NCBI GenBank assembly: GCA_016791105.1
Contig: JAEUNM010000111.1
Location: 1 to 42,307 of the forward strand
DNA from: Rhodocyclaceae bacterium
GTDB taxonomy: Bacteria > Pseudomonadota > Gammaproteobacteria > Burkholderiales > Rhodocyclaceae
DNA: 42,307 nucleotides
Reading direction: 5' to 3'
A program made the position numbers and the translations under genes. Below, one piece after another: positions 8,645-17,433 of this stretch (positions are counted from its first letter, which is position 1; every line of letters begins with the position of its first letter). The notes below the pieces were generated by a model. It saw only the letters and a list, made by a program, of their open reading frames with translations. It searched no databases and had not been told where the DNA came from.

Positions 8645-9001
8645 ATGTTGCGCCGCCTAGCCATACTGTTGCTCGCGCTCATGCTGCCTCTGCAAGCTCT
8701 GGCGGGGGCGTCGATCTGCGCGCATTGGCAGCACGCGCACGGCCAGGACGCAGCCGGCACGCAGGCGCATGCAATGAGCGTTCACTGCGACCAGCAAGAA
8801 CCTGCACAAGCCTCCAAGGGCAACACCACCAAGTCCGCCTGCGACCATTGCGGCTACTGCCAGCTTGGGCACGGCGCCCCGCTGCCGGCGCAGTTGGTAA
8901 ATTTTGGCGCCGACGCCCATTTCGAACTGGCCACCGGCGAGCCCCGCTCGCCGCCCGGCCACATTCCCGACCTGCCCCTGCGACCGCCTCGACGCGCCTG
9001 A
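8645..9001 (+). CDS. Small exported His/Cys-rich protein, CzcI-like
   Basis: The 118-residue product starts with a clear signal peptide (LRRLAILLLALMLPLQALAGA), followed by a segment rich in His and Cys (CAHWQHAHG, HAMSVHCD, CDHCGYCQLGHG). This build is typical of CzcI-type periplasmic proteins found at the head of cobalt-zinc-cadmium efflux operons, where they bind metal or affect induction. It lies 118 nt upstream of the outer-membrane efflux gene in the same direction. The assignment rests on composition, signal peptide and position rather than a recognised catalytic motif. Confidence 0.65.
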   Translation: MLRRLAILLLALMLPLQALAGASICAHWQHAHGQDAAGTQAHAMSVHCDQQEPAQASKGNTTKSACDHCGYCQLGHGAPLPAQLVNFGADAHFELATGEPRSPPGHIPDLPLRPPRRA

Positions 9002-9119
9002 GCGCGCACGGCGCCGGCACACCCGCCGGCGCCTTCCTTACTTCCCGTAAACAGGCTGTACCGCGCCACATCTTGGCCGGTGCGGCGGTGCGGCCCGGTT
9101 GGCCGCACGGAGCATGAAC

Positions 9120-10307
9120 ATGGACAAATTCTGGTCTGTCCTGGCCGGCTGCCTGATCGCGCTGCCGGCCTGGAGCGCACCCGATCTGGCGGCGGCGCTG
9201 GATGGCGCCTGGGCCATCGCGCGCGGCGGCGAGGTAGCGCAGGCGCGGCGCGAACTTGCCGCCGCGCGCAGCAACGCCGCGGCGAGCTGGCTGCCCGGTG
9301 CCCCGGCACTAAGCCTGGCAACCCGCAACGACCGCCTGACCGAAAGGCGCGGCGCCTACGAACACGAGCTGGAACTGAGCCTGCCGGTCTGGCTGCCCGG
9401 CCAGCGCCAGGCGCGCGGCGCCGAGGCGGAGCGCTCGGCGGCGGAAACCGAAGCCGAACTGCGCCTGGAACGCCTGCAACTGGCAGGCCAGGTACGCAGC
9501 GCCTGGTGGGACGCCAAGCTCGCCGGACTGGAAGCGGAAACCGCGGCCGCCGCTGTCGAGACACTGCAAAGGCTGGCCGATGACGTGGCGCGGCGCGTAC
9601 ATGCCGGTGAGCTGGCACGCAGCGATGAACTGGCGGCGCGCGCCGAAGCGCTGGAGGCGAAAAGTGCCGCCGCCGAGGCAGAACAGCGCGCCCAGGACAG
9701 CCAGGCACGCTGGCACAGCCTGACCGGATTTGCCGCCTGGCCGCAACAGGACGAGCCGCCCGCGCCGGCCGAGGCGGCGAACAATGCCGCCGAACAGGCG
9801 CTTGCCGCCCGGGTCGCAGCGGCCCAAGCACGCCTGGACCTGACCCGCAGCGAGCGCCGCGACGCGCCCGAAGTAGGCTTGCAGTGGCGCCGCGAACGCA
9901 GCGACCCGGCCTTGCCCGCGGACGACTCGCTACGCCTGCAGGTACGCATTCCTTTCGCCACCCAGGCGCGCAATGCGCCGCTGGAAGGCGCGGCGCGCGC
10001 CGATTTGGCCCGTGCGCGCGCAGACCAGGCGGCGGCGAGCCGCGAACTTGCCCTGGCGCGCGAAGCCGCCACGGCAAGGCTGGAACTTGCCGGCCGCCAG
10101 GAGGAGCTGGCGCGCACGCGCGCCGCCGGCGAAGCAGAACGCGCGGCCCTGGCTGCAAAAGCTTTCAAGCTCGGTGCGCTGGGCCTGCCGGAATATTTAC
10201 GCGTCGCAGCCGCCGCCCGCGCCGCGGCGCTGGGCGCGGCGCGGGCCGAGCTGGAACGCGGCCGTGCACGCTCACAACTGAATCAGGCATTAGGAGTCAC
10301 GCCATGA
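9120..10307 (+). CDS. czcC: Outer-membrane efflux protein, CzcC/TolC family
   Basis: Outer-membrane channel of a tripartite metal efflux pump. 395 residues with a signal peptide (WSVLAGCLIALPAWSA), then long Ala/Glu/Arg-rich helices in two repeated halves, the usual TolC-fold pattern. The conserved tail AALGAARAELERGRARSQLNQALG matches the end of many OEP-family proteins. ATG 9120 is preferred to ATG 9114 because GGAG at 9109-9112 is 7 nt upstream of 9120. The stop overlaps the start of the next gene (ATGA), indicating translational coupling. Metal specificity cannot be read from this gene. Confidence 0.85.
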   Translation: MDKFWSVLAGCLIALPAWSAPDLAAALDGAWAIARGGEVAQARRELAAARSNAAASWLPGAPALSLATRNDRLTERRGAYEHELELSLPVWLPGQRQARGAEAERSAAETEAELRLERLQLAGQVRSAWWDAKLAGLEAETAAAAVETLQRLADDVARRVHAGELARSDELAARAEALEAKSAAAEAEQRAQDSQARWHSLTGFAAWPQQDEPPAPAEAANNAAEQALAARVAAAQARLDLTRSERRDAPEVGLQWRRERSDPALPADDSLRLQVRIPFATQARNAPLEGAARADLARARADQAAASRELALAREAATARLELAGRQEELARTRAAGEAERAALAAKAFKLGALGLPEYLRVAAAARAAALGAARAELERGRARSQLNQALGVTP

Positions 10308-10882
10308 ATCCGCACTTATCCCGGTGCATTGCGGGAGCGCGCCACTTCGACGGCTTGGCGCTCGCCGCACTATTGTGGGCGGCAAGCTGGCCGTCCAGCG
10401 CCCATGAAGGGCACGACCACGCCGATGCCACGCCGCCCGTTGCCATGACGGAACGCCAGCCGCGCGTGGAAGCCCACACGCACGATTACGAGCTGCTGGG
10501 CATCGTCGAAAAGGCCAACAACGGCGCGAATTTACGCATCTATCTGGATCGCCAGGCCGACAACAGCCCGATAGACGCCGCCGAAATCGTGGTCGAAGTC
10601 GCGCCGGACCGGAGCATTCCGGCTCAGGCGGATGGCGACAGTTTCGTCGCAGCGCTGGGGCCGCTTACGGCCGCCAGCCGCATTCCCCTCGTATTCGCGA
10701 TCAGCGAGGGCGAGCGTCACGACCTGATGGGCGGCGTGCTGGAAATTCCAGCCCCCGGCGAGGCCGTTGCAGCCGCCGGGGAAGCCGCCCAGCCGGCCAG
10801 GGTATGGATCCCGGTGGCAGGCGTAGCCGCCATACTCGCCTGGGTGATTGCGCGCATGCGCGCCACGCGGAGGACGTCATGA
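10304..10882 (+). CDS. Membrane-anchored periplasmic accessory protein of the metal efflux operon
   Basis: 192 residues: signal peptide, His-rich stretch SAHEGHDHADA (about residues 33-44), a beta-rich domain with HTHDYELLGIVEK and LRIYLDRQADNSPIDAAEI, and one C-terminal membrane helix (VWIPVAGVAAILAWVIA). The beta-rich domain resembles the N-terminal region fused to some CzcB-type adaptors, here encoded as a separate membrane-anchored protein. Both ends overlap neighbours by 4 bp (ATGA at 10304-10307 and 10879-10882), so it is built into the czcC-czcB coupling. A periplasmic metal-delivery or gating role is inferred. Confidence 0.7.
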   Translation: MNPHLSRCIAGARHFDGLALAALLWAASWPSSAHEGHDHADATPPVAMTERQPRVEAHTHDYELLGIVEKANNGANLRIYLDRQADNSPIDAAEIVVEVAPDRSIPAQADGDSFVAALGPLTAASRIPLVFAISEGERHDLMGGVLEIPAPGEAVAAAGEAAQPARVWIPVAGVAAILAWVIARMRATRRTS

Positions 10883-11994
10883 ATCCGAACTTGTGCAAAC
10901 TGGCCGGCGCCGCACTGGTAGCGCTTGTGGCATCGAATGTTGCCGCCCACGAAGGCCACGACCACGCCGCCGCGCCGCTGCCGGCCGCCGCCACTGCGGA
11001 TCGTGCCGAACGCCTGCCCGATGGCGCGATATTCGTGCCCAAGCCGGCCCAGCGCGAAATGGAAATACGCACCACGGTAGCCGAACTGGCCAGCGCACGC
11101 CGCACCATGCCGCTCAATGGCCGGGTGGTTGCCGACCCGCGCGCGGCCGGGCGCGTACAGGCGCCCTGGGCCGGGCATCTGGAAGCGCCGCCCGGCGGCT
11201 GGCCGCTGGCCGGTCAATCGGTGCGCGCCGGGCAGGTGCTGGCGCTGCTGGTGGCCAACCCGGCGCCGCAAGAACGTGCGGCGCAACTGGCCCAGGCCGG
11301 CGAAGCCGCACCGCAGTTGGCGGCGGCACGCGCACGCGCGGCGCGCCTGGCGGAACTGGAAGGCAGCGTGCCGCAAAAGGACATCGAAGCGGCGCAGGCG
11401 GAGGTTGCCGCGCTGGAAGCGCGGCTGGCCGCCGCCAAGGGCGCACTGTCGGCACGCGCGCCGCTCACCGCGCCGCTGGCCGGTCGCATCGCCGATGTGC
11501 GCGTGGTGCCAGGCCAGCAGGTGGATGCGCGCGATACCCTGTTCGACATTGCCGACCCGCAGCGGCTGGCGATCGAAGCCACCGCCTACAAGCCGCTCGC
11601 GCCGGCCGAACTGGGTGCCGCGACTGCCGAGGTCGCGGGCGCCGGACGATTCCGCCTGCAGCCCATCGCCGCCGCGCTGGCGCTGCGCGATCAGGCGCAA
11701 ATGCTCAATTTCGCGGTGGTGGAGGGCGAGCGCGAGCGCTTGCTGATCGGCCAGCCCGCGCGCGTGCTGCTGGAAGCCGGCAAGGCGATGGAAGCGGTGC
11801 TGCTGCCGCCCTCGGCACTGGTACGGCGTGGCGACGGCCAGACCGTGGCCTATGTGCACAGCGCGGCGGAACGCTACGACGAACGCGTCGTGGATAGTTT
11901 CGAAGTCGGCGACCGCGTTGCCGTGACCAAGGGCATCTGGCCCGGTGAGCGCGTGGTGGTGCAGGGCGCCGCGGCATTGGTACAGGTGCGCTGA
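10879..11994 (+). CDS. czcB: Periplasmic adaptor (membrane fusion protein), CzcB family
   Basis: Links the RND pump to the outer-membrane channel. 371 residues with a signal peptide ending at VAAHEGHDHAAAP, which shares the AHEGHDHA string with the preceding protein. A lipoyl/barrel-sandwich part contains GRVQAPWAGHLE and LAGQSVRAGQVLALL, an alpha-hairpin of Ala/Glu-rich helices occupies about residues 130-195, then APLTAPLAGRIADVRVVPGQQV and the beta-barrel region around VLLPPSALVRRGDGQTVAYV. The ATG at 10879 overlaps the stop of the accessory gene, and czcA starts 2 nt after its stop. The N-terminal His cluster suggests metal binding. Confidence 0.88.
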   Translation: MNPNLCKLAGAALVALVASNVAAHEGHDHAAAPLPAAATADRAERLPDGAIFVPKPAQREMEIRTTVAELASARRTMPLNGRVVADPRAAGRVQAPWAGHLEAPPGGWPLAGQSVRAGQVLALLVANPAPQERAAQLAQAGEAAPQLAAARARAARLAELEGSVPQKDIEAAQAEVAALEARLAAAKGALSARAPLTAPLAGRIADVRVVPGQQVDARDTLFDIADPQRLAIEATAYKPLAPAELGAATAEVAGAGRFRLQPIAAALALRDQAQMLNFAVVEGERERLLIGQPARVLLEAGKAMEAVLLPPSALVRRGDGQTVAYVHSAAERYDERVVDSFEVGDRVAVTKGIWPGERVVVQGAAALVQVR

Positions 11995-11996
11995 CC

Positions 11997-14900
11997 ATGT
12001 TCGAAACCGTCATACGCCAGTCGCTCAGCCGGCGCTGGCTGGTGCTGCTGGCATCGCTGCTGTTGTTGGTGGGTGGCGTGTTCCAGGCGCGCCAGACCGG
12101 CATAGACGTATTCCCCGATCTGAACAAGCCCACCGTCACGGTCATGACCGAAGCCGGCGCGCTGGCGCCGGAGGAGGTGGAAAGTCTGGTCACCATTCCG
12201 CTCGAATCGGCCCTGAACGGCATGCCGGGGGTTACCCGCGTGCGCTCCACTTCGGGCGTGGGCCTGTCGCTGGTGTTCGTGGAATTCGACTGGGGCACCG
12301 ACGCCCTGCGCAACCGCCAGCAGGTGGCCGAGCGCCTGCAGGTGGTGCGCGGCCAGTTGCCGCCGGGCGTGGAACCGCAAATGGGGCCGATCACCTCGAT
12401 CATGGGCGAAATCATGCTCATCGCACTGCCCATCGCGCACGGCGCCGACCCCATGGCGGCACGCGACTACGCCGATTGGGTACTGCGCCCGCGGCTGCTG
12501 GCGGTGCCCGGCGTGGCGCAGGTAATACCGATAGGCGGCGCGGTGCGTCAGTACCGCGTCACCCCCGATCCACTGCGCATGCAGGCGGCCGGCGTCACGC
12601 TGGAAAACCTGGAAGGCGCGCTGCGCAACTTCAGCCGTTCCGGCAGCGGCGGCTTTCTGGACCATCAGGGGCGCGAATTGCTGGTGCGTGCGCTGGGGCA
12701 AAGCGTCCGGCTGGACGATCTTGCCGCGCTGGCGGTGGGCTACCGCAACGGCCAGGCCTTGCGCCTGGACCAGGTGGCCGAGGTGGGCTTTGCGGCGCGG
12801 CCGCGGCGCGGCGATGCAGGCTTCGGCGCGGAGCCGGCGGTGATCGTATCGGTGCAAAAACAGCCGGACGCCGCCAGCGTACCGCTCACCCGCAGCGTGG
12901 AAGCGGTGCTGCAATCCGCCGCACGCGACCGCCCGGCCGGCGTAGCGGCGCCGCAAATCATGTTCCGCCAAGCCGATTTCATCGAACGCTCGATAGGCAA
13001 TGTGCAGCGCACCCTGATCGAAGGCGCGGCCGCGGTGACGTTGGTGCTGGTGCTGTTCCTGGCCAATTTCCGCACCACTTTCATATCGCTGCTGGCAATC
13101 CCGCTGTCTCTGCTGGGCACCGTACTGCTGCTCAATGCATTCGGCCTGCAGCTCAATACGATGACCCTGGGCGGCATGGCCATCGCCATCGGCGAACTGG
13201 TGGATGACGCCGTGGTGGACGTGGAAAACGTATTGCGCCGGCTGCGCGAAAACGCCGCCGCGGGCCAAGCCAGAAGCGCTTTCGACGTGGTACTGGCGGC
13301 ATCGCTGGAAGTGCGTAGCGGCGTGGTGTATGCCACCGCCACCGTCATCCTGGTGTTTTTGCCGCTGTTCTGGCTGCCCGGCATCGAAGGCCGGCTGTTC
13401 GTACCACTGGGCATAAGTTATGTGACGGCCATACTGTGCAGCCTGGGCGTGGCGGCGGTGGTTACCCCGGTGCTGGCATTTTTGCTGTTGCCGCGGCTCG
13501 CCGCCTCCGGCAGCGGGGCGCTCGCCATCTTGTCGGACCGGCGTCACGGCGGCAGCGAAGCGCTGCTGGTGGGCTGGCTCAAACGCGGCTACCGGCGGCC
13601 ACTGGAATGGTCATTGCGAAACGGCGGCTTGCTGATTGCCCTGGTGGCGCTACTGGCGGTGGTGGCCGCTGCCAGCGTGCCGTTCTTTCCGCGCACTTTC
13701 CTGCCGCCGTTCAATGAAGGCACCTACACCGTGAATCTGGCGCTGCAGCCGGGCACCTCGCTGGCCGAATCGAATCGGCTCGGTACCCTGGCCGAACATT
13801 TGTTGCTGGAAGTTCCTGGCGTGGTCGATGTGGGCCGGCGCACCGGGCGCGCCGAACTGGACGAACACGCCGAGGGTGTACATTCGAGCGAAATAGACGT
13901 TTCCACCACAGGCGGGGTGCCGCGCGAACAGATGATCGCGCGCCTGCGCAGCCAACTGGCCGTGCTGCCGGGTTCGGTGTCGGTGGGTCAGCCCATCGCG
14001 CACCGCCTGGATCACCTGCTGTCCGGCGTGCGCGCACAGATCGCGGTGAAAATTTTTGGCGACGACCTGGATCAGTTGTACGCACAGGCCACGGCGCTGG
14101 CGGAAAAATTGCGCAAGCTGCCCGGCGTCGCCGACCTGCAGGTGGAGCGCCAGGTGCGCATCCCGCAAATGCGCGTGGAAATCGATCACGCCGCCGCGGC
14201 GCGCTATGGCATTGCGCCGGGCGCCGTGGTGGCGCTGGTGGAATCGCTCGCCGAGGGTGCCAGTCTGGGCCAGATTATCGATGGCACGCGCCGCTACGAG
14301 CTGAGCTTGCGGCTTGCCGACGCCGACCGCGGCGCCGGTGCGCTGGGCCGCGTGACGCTGGATACCCCGGCCGGGCGCGTTCCGCTGGGACTGCTGGCGC
14401 ACATCGCGGATGGCGACGGACCAAATCAGGTCGGGCGTGAAAACGGCCGCCGCCGCATCGTGATTTCCGCCAACGCGACGGGAAATCTGTCCGACGTAAT
14501 CGCAGCGCTGCGCGGCGAACTGGCCGGCGTCAAGCTGCCGGCCGGCGGCTTCCTGCTGCTGGAAGGGCAGTTCCAGGCTCAGGAACACGCGCAGAACACC
14601 ATGCGCTGGCTGGGCCTGGCCTCCGCACTACTGGTGTTTTTCGTGCTGGCCGGGCGCTTCCGTTCGCCGCGGCTGGCGGCCATCATCATGGCCAATATTC
14701 CGCTTGCACTGATAGGCGCGGTGATCGCGCTGTGGCTGTCGGGACAGCCGCTGTCGGTGGCGGCGCTGGTCGGCTTCATCACGCTGGCCGGCATCGCCAC
14801 GCGCAACGGCATACTGAAAATCAGCCACTATGTAAATCTGTGCGCATTCGAGGGTGAAACCTTTGGCGTGCCCATGATCGTGCGCGGGTCCATGGAGCGG

Positions 14901-15131
14901 CTCACCCCGGTGCTCATGACCGCGCTGTGCGCGGCCATCGCGCTGGCGCCGCTGCTCGCCGAACCGGACGCGCCCGGAAAAGAAATTCTGTACCCGGTGG
15001 CGGTGGTGATATTCGGCGGACTGGCCAGTTCCACCCTGCTCGATACCTTTGTGACCCCGGCCATGTTCCTGCGCTGGGGACAGAAGCCGCTCAATGAACT
15101 GCTGGCACAAAAGGCCGATAGCGCCTTTTGA
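11997..15131 (+). CDS. czcA: Heavy-metal efflux RND transporter, CzcA family
   Basis: Proton-driven inner-membrane pump of 1044 residues, full length for HME-RND. N-terminal helix (RRWLVLLASLLLLVGGVF), FPDLNKPTVTVMTEAGALAPEEVE, and two sets of membrane helices flanking large periplasmic loops are visible. The helix-4 signature reads AIAIGELVDDAVVDVEN, with E400, D403, D404, D408 and E410. The Asp of the CzcA-type DFG motif is replaced by Ala, while the VD and VEN acidic residues remain and three extra acidic residues appear. It therefore belongs to a subgroup other than classical Czc or Cus pumps, and the substrate cation is uncertain. Last large gene of the efflux operon. Confidence 0.9.
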   Translation: MFETVIRQSLSRRWLVLLASLLLLVGGVFQARQTGIDVFPDLNKPTVTVMTEAGALAPEEVESLVTIPLESALNGMPGVTRVRSTSGVGLSLVFVEFDWGTDALRNRQQVAERLQVVRGQLPPGVEPQMGPITSIMGEIMLIALPIAHGADPMAARDYADWVLRPRLLAVPGVAQVIPIGGAVRQYRVTPDPLRMQAAGVTLENLEGALRNFSRSGSGGFLDHQGRELLVRALGQSVRLDDLAALAVGYRNGQALRLDQVAEVGFAARPRRGDAGFGAEPAVIVSVQKQPDAASVPLTRSVEAVLQSAARDRPAGVAAPQIMFRQADFIERSIGNVQRTLIEGAAAVTLVLVLFLANFRTTFISLLAIPLSLLGTVLLLNAFGLQLNTMTLGGMAIAIGELVDDAVVDVENVLRRLRENAAAGQARSAFDVVLAASLEVRSGVVYATATVILVFLPLFWLPGIEGRLFVPLGISYVTAILCSLGVAAVVTPVLAFLLLPRLAASGSGALAILSDRRHGGSEALLVGWLKRGYRRPLEWSLRNGGLLIALVALLAVVAAASVPFFPRTFLPPFNEGTYTVNLALQPGTSLAESNRLGTLAEHLLLEVPGVVDVGRRTGRAELDEHAEGVHSSEIDVSTTGGVPREQMIARLRSQLAVLPGSVSVGQPIAHRLDHLLSGVRAQIAVKIFGDDLDQLYAQATALAEKLRKLPGVADLQVERQVRIPQMRVEIDHAAAARYGIAPGAVVALVESLAEGASLGQIIDGTRRYELSLRLADADRGAGALGRVTLDTPAGRVPLGLLAHIADGDGPNQVGRENGRRRIVISANATGNLSDVIAALRGELAGVKLPAGGFLLLEGQFQAQEHAQNTMRWLGLASALLVFFVLAGRFRSPRLAAIIMANIPLALIGAVIALWLSGQPLSVAALVGFITLAGIATRNGILKISHYVNLCAFEGETFGVPMIVRGSMERLTPVLMTALCAAIALAPLLAEPDAPGKEILYPVAVVIFGGLASSTLLDTFVTPAMFLRWGQKPLNELLAQKADSAF

Positions 15132-15159
15132 GCGCTGCATGCCGGCGCGGAAGGAGAAA

Positions 15160-15618
15160 ATGCTCGTGAATTCCTGTTTTGGCTTACCCTGGCGCGGCGC
15201 CCTGTCGGGTGCCCTGCTCGCCCTGCTGGCAGCCACGCCGGCGTGGTCCCACGATGAAGCGACGCTGGACGCAATGGAGGCGCCGCACGGCGGCCAATTA
15301 CGCATGTCCGGCAATCACCATTACGAATTGGTGGTGGCAAAAAGCGGTGAGGCCGGCGAACATCCGGTGCAGGTTTTTGTGTCCAATCACGCCGGTGACG
15401 CACAGGACGTAAGCGGCGCGCGCGCGCAGGCCGTGATGCAAAGCGGCAAGTTGCGCACCTGGGTGACGCTGCAGCCGGATGGCCCCAGCGCCTTCAAGGG
15501 CTGGGCGAAATATCCGCCGGCAGCGGATTTGATCGTGCTGCTGAACGTCACGTTTCCGGACGGAAGCATCGAACAGGCACGCTTCACGCCACTCGCGCGG
15601 CGCGCCCCGGCTCAGTAG
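15160..15618 (+). CDS. Exported accessory protein of the metal efflux operon
   Basis: 152 residues with a signal peptide (LSGALLALLAATPAWS) followed by HDEATLDAMEAPHGGQL and a beta-rich domain (HYELVVAKSGEAGEHP, VTLQPDGPSAFKGWAKYP). The HGG motif followed by a YELV strand resembles the small HGG-type domain fused to the N-terminus of some CzcB adaptors. AAGGAG at 15151-15156 fixes the ATG at 15160, 28 nt after czcA. The 3' end overlaps the convergent NusG-domain-II gene by 7 bp. A periplasmic role with the pump is inferred from export and position; no function is recognised. Confidence 0.7.
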   Translation: MLVNSCFGLPWRGALSGALLALLAATPAWSHDEATLDAMEAPHGGQLRMSGNHHYELVVAKSGEAGEHPVQVFVSNHAGDAQDVSGARAQAVMQSGKLRTWVTLQPDGPSAFKGWAKYPPAADLIVLLNVTFPDGSIEQARFTPLARRAPAQ

Positions 15619-16001
15619 GTGAGCGTGTCGTAAGTGGCCTGATCGCCGGCCAGTTGCAGCGTCACGTGGTTGGGCGCGCAAATCGCCACCGCCCCCGGGC
15701 GGCTCAACCAGCCCTGCAATACGCAATACTGGCGCGGACCGGGATCCTGCGCGACGCGCGCGCGGCCGGGCTGGATTTCTATACGCGTGGTACCGAGCGG
15801 GCCTTGCACCGAAATCTGGCGCGGCGCATCCAGCGGCAGGCGTGCCACCAGTTCGCCGCCGCGGCGAATTTCCGCGCGGGTGGCATGGCCGCCGCGCCAC
15901 AACAATGGAAATAGTGCGACCGTGAATGCCGCCGCACAAACCAGCACCAGAAAATCACCCGGCCGCAACCAACGGGCGAGGCCCTGTAAGCGGGAATTCA
16001 T
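15612..16001 (-). CDS. NusG domain II-containing membrane protein
   Basis: 129 residues with one N-terminal membrane helix (DFLVLVCAAAFTVALFPLLW) and a periplasmic NusG-II-like domain (RRGGELVARLPLDAPRQISV, VQGPLGTTRIEI, LQGWLSRPGAVAICAPNHV). Such proteins are common in proteobacteria and often sit near flavinylation or electron-transfer genes; none is adjacent here. It follows rapZ by 39 nt on the same strand, so the two may share a transcript. Function unknown. Confidence 0.8.
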   Translation of the reverse strand: MNSRLQGLARWLRPGDFLVLVCAAAFTVALFPLLWRGGHATRAEIRRGGELVARLPLDAPRQISVQGPLGTTRIEIQPGRARVAQDPGPRQYCVLQGWLSRPGAVAICAPNHVTLQLAGDQATYDTLTY

Positions 16002-16040
16002 CTGGCGGGGGGCGCCTGACCGGCCGCGCGGGCGATGCGT

Positions 16041-16895
16041 TCAGGCACCCAGCGAGCGATGGCGTACCAGCACCCGCGTCCAGCCGTCGAAATTTTTCGC
16101 CAGCCATTCGGCAAGATAAACCGAGCGGTGCCGCCCGCCGGTACAGCCCAGCGCCACGGTGAGGTAGCTGCGGCCGTCGCGCACGTAGGCCGGCAGCCAT
16201 TCGGCGACGAATTTGCGGATGTCCTCGCGCATCGTGATGACATCCGGCTGGCGCTCGAGGAAGGACACGATGGGCGCGTCGTGTCCTGTGAGCGGGCGCA
16301 ATTGCGGGTCGTAATAGGGATTGGGCAGGCAGCGCACGTCGAACACCAGGTCGGCGTCGAGCGGAATGCCATGTTTGAAGCCGAAAGATTCGAACATGAG
16401 GGTAAGGCGCGCATCGACGCCGGCATCGATAAGCCCCTTGATCCAGCCGCGCAGCACGGACGGCAACAGATCGCTGGTATCGATGCGGTGGCCCAGCTCT
16501 GCCAGTTCGCCCAGCAATTCGCGCTCGCGCGCAATGGCTTCGGGCAGCGTGGTGTATTCGTTGGCGAGCGGATGGCGGCGCCGCGTTTCCGAAAAACGCG
16601 CGATCAGGGTTTCATCGCGCGCTTCGAAATACAGGAAGCGCACGTCCACCTGGTCGCGCAAATGTTCCACGGTCTGCGGCAGATTTTCTATGCTTTCAGC
16701 AGAGCGCATGTCCACCGCCACGCCGGCGCGGCGGTGGCCGGAAGCAAGCAGGTATTCCACCAATTGCGGCAATAGCGGCGCCGGCAGGTTATCGACGCAG
16801 TAATAGGCGCTGTCCTCGAGCACATTGAGTGCAATGCTTTTGCCCGAGCCGGACAAGCCGCTGATGATGCAAAGTTCCAGATCTGAACGTGTCAT
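16041..16895 (-). CDS. rapZ: RNase adapter protein RapZ (YvcJ family nucleotide-binding protein)
   Basis: 284 residues, full length. The N-terminal P-loop GLSGSGKS at residues 13-20 precedes the conserved YYCVDNLPAPLLP. The C-terminal domain has FGFKHGIPLDADLVFDVRCLP and the signature GCTGGRHRSVYLAEWL. In enterobacteria RapZ binds glucosamine-6-phosphate and directs RNase E to the GlmZ small RNA; in other groups it is a GTP/ATP-binding regulator. No PTS or rpoN genes are in view, so the local regulatory role is open. The ATG at 16895 places the first P-loop strand immediately after the start. Confidence 0.96.
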   Translation of the reverse strand: MTRSDLELCIISGLSGSGKSIALNVLEDSAYYCVDNLPAPLLPQLVEYLLASGHRRAGVAVDMRSAESIENLPQTVEHLRDQVDVRFLYFEARDETLIARFSETRRRHPLANEYTTLPEAIARERELLGELAELGHRIDTSDLLPSVLRGWIKGLIDAGVDARLTLMFESFGFKHGIPLDADLVFDVRCLPNPYYDPQLRPLTGHDAPIVSFLERQPDVITMREDIRKFVAEWLPAYVRDGRSYLTVALGCTGGRHRSVYLAEWLAKNFDGWTRVLVRHRSLGA

Positions 16896-17000
16896 GGGGC
16901 GAGCATAGCGGAAAGATCTGGTGCTGCGTGAAACTTGCTCGGAGCAAACGCATCTAACCGGGCCAGGGTATGACCCGAACCAAAAACCGGAGGTGAAGAC

Positions 17001-17156
17001 ATGAGATACCTGAGGCTACAGCGCAATATGGGCGCCAAGAAGCGCGGGCAAATGCAGCAGGACCGCCGTCCGCCTCTATCCCCCCGGCCGGAACCCGATC
17101 ACGAATCCGGCTCGCACCGCGACCGCCGCAAGAACGACGAAAATAACGGTCATTGA
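17001..17156 (+). CDS. Hypothetical small basic protein (51 residues)
   Basis: A short open frame, ATG 17001 to TGA 17154-17156, preceded by the strong ribosome binding sequence GGAGGTGAAG (from 16989). The product is rich in Arg, Lys, Asp, Asn and Gln (MRYLRLQRNMGAKKRGQMQQ at its start), with no hydrophobic segment; the C-terminal half is polar and probably disordered. A hairpin follows 12 nt downstream, which gives the look of a single-gene unit between rapZ (divergent) and the catabolic cluster (convergent). Not recognised. The good SD and hairpin favour a real gene, but the length leaves room for chance. Confidence 0.5.
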   Translation: MRYLRLQRNMGAKKRGQMQQDRRPPLSPRPEPDHESGSHRDRRKNDENNGH

Positions 17157-17168
17157 GCCGCAGGCAAC

Positions 17169-17192
17169 CCGCCGCATTTGACCATGCGGCGG
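17169..17192. terminator. Hairpin downstream of the small protein gene
   Basis: Perfect 9-bp inverted repeat, arms 17169-17177 (CCGCCGCAT) and 17184-17192 (ATGCGGCGG), with a 6-nt loop and no T-tract. Could act as a terminator for the short gene at 17001-17156. Between here and 17433 nothing else is recognised. Confidence 0.4.
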
Positions 17193-17433
17193 CAACATCC
17201 CGGAAAGTCTCGCCAGTCTTTCCGGCACTATGAAAATTCAGTCGATGCACCCCCTGGCGCACGAATCGCCCAGCCGCCGCGATTGCGCAGCGCCAGCGGC
17301 GGGTGTTTGTTTGTGCGTTTGTGCATTTGATTTTGGCCAGCCCGGCCGGAAAGAGCGCCTATTCGCCCCCAACCCGCCCCCAGCATTCCTTTCGGCTGGC
17401 GGCACAAGATGCGCCGTGGGGCGACACCGCCCG

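Noticed and set aside
11874..13547. 557-codon minus-strand open frame over czcA
   Set aside because: Shadow of the RND pump gene; its Gln/His/Arg-rich composition has no domain pattern.
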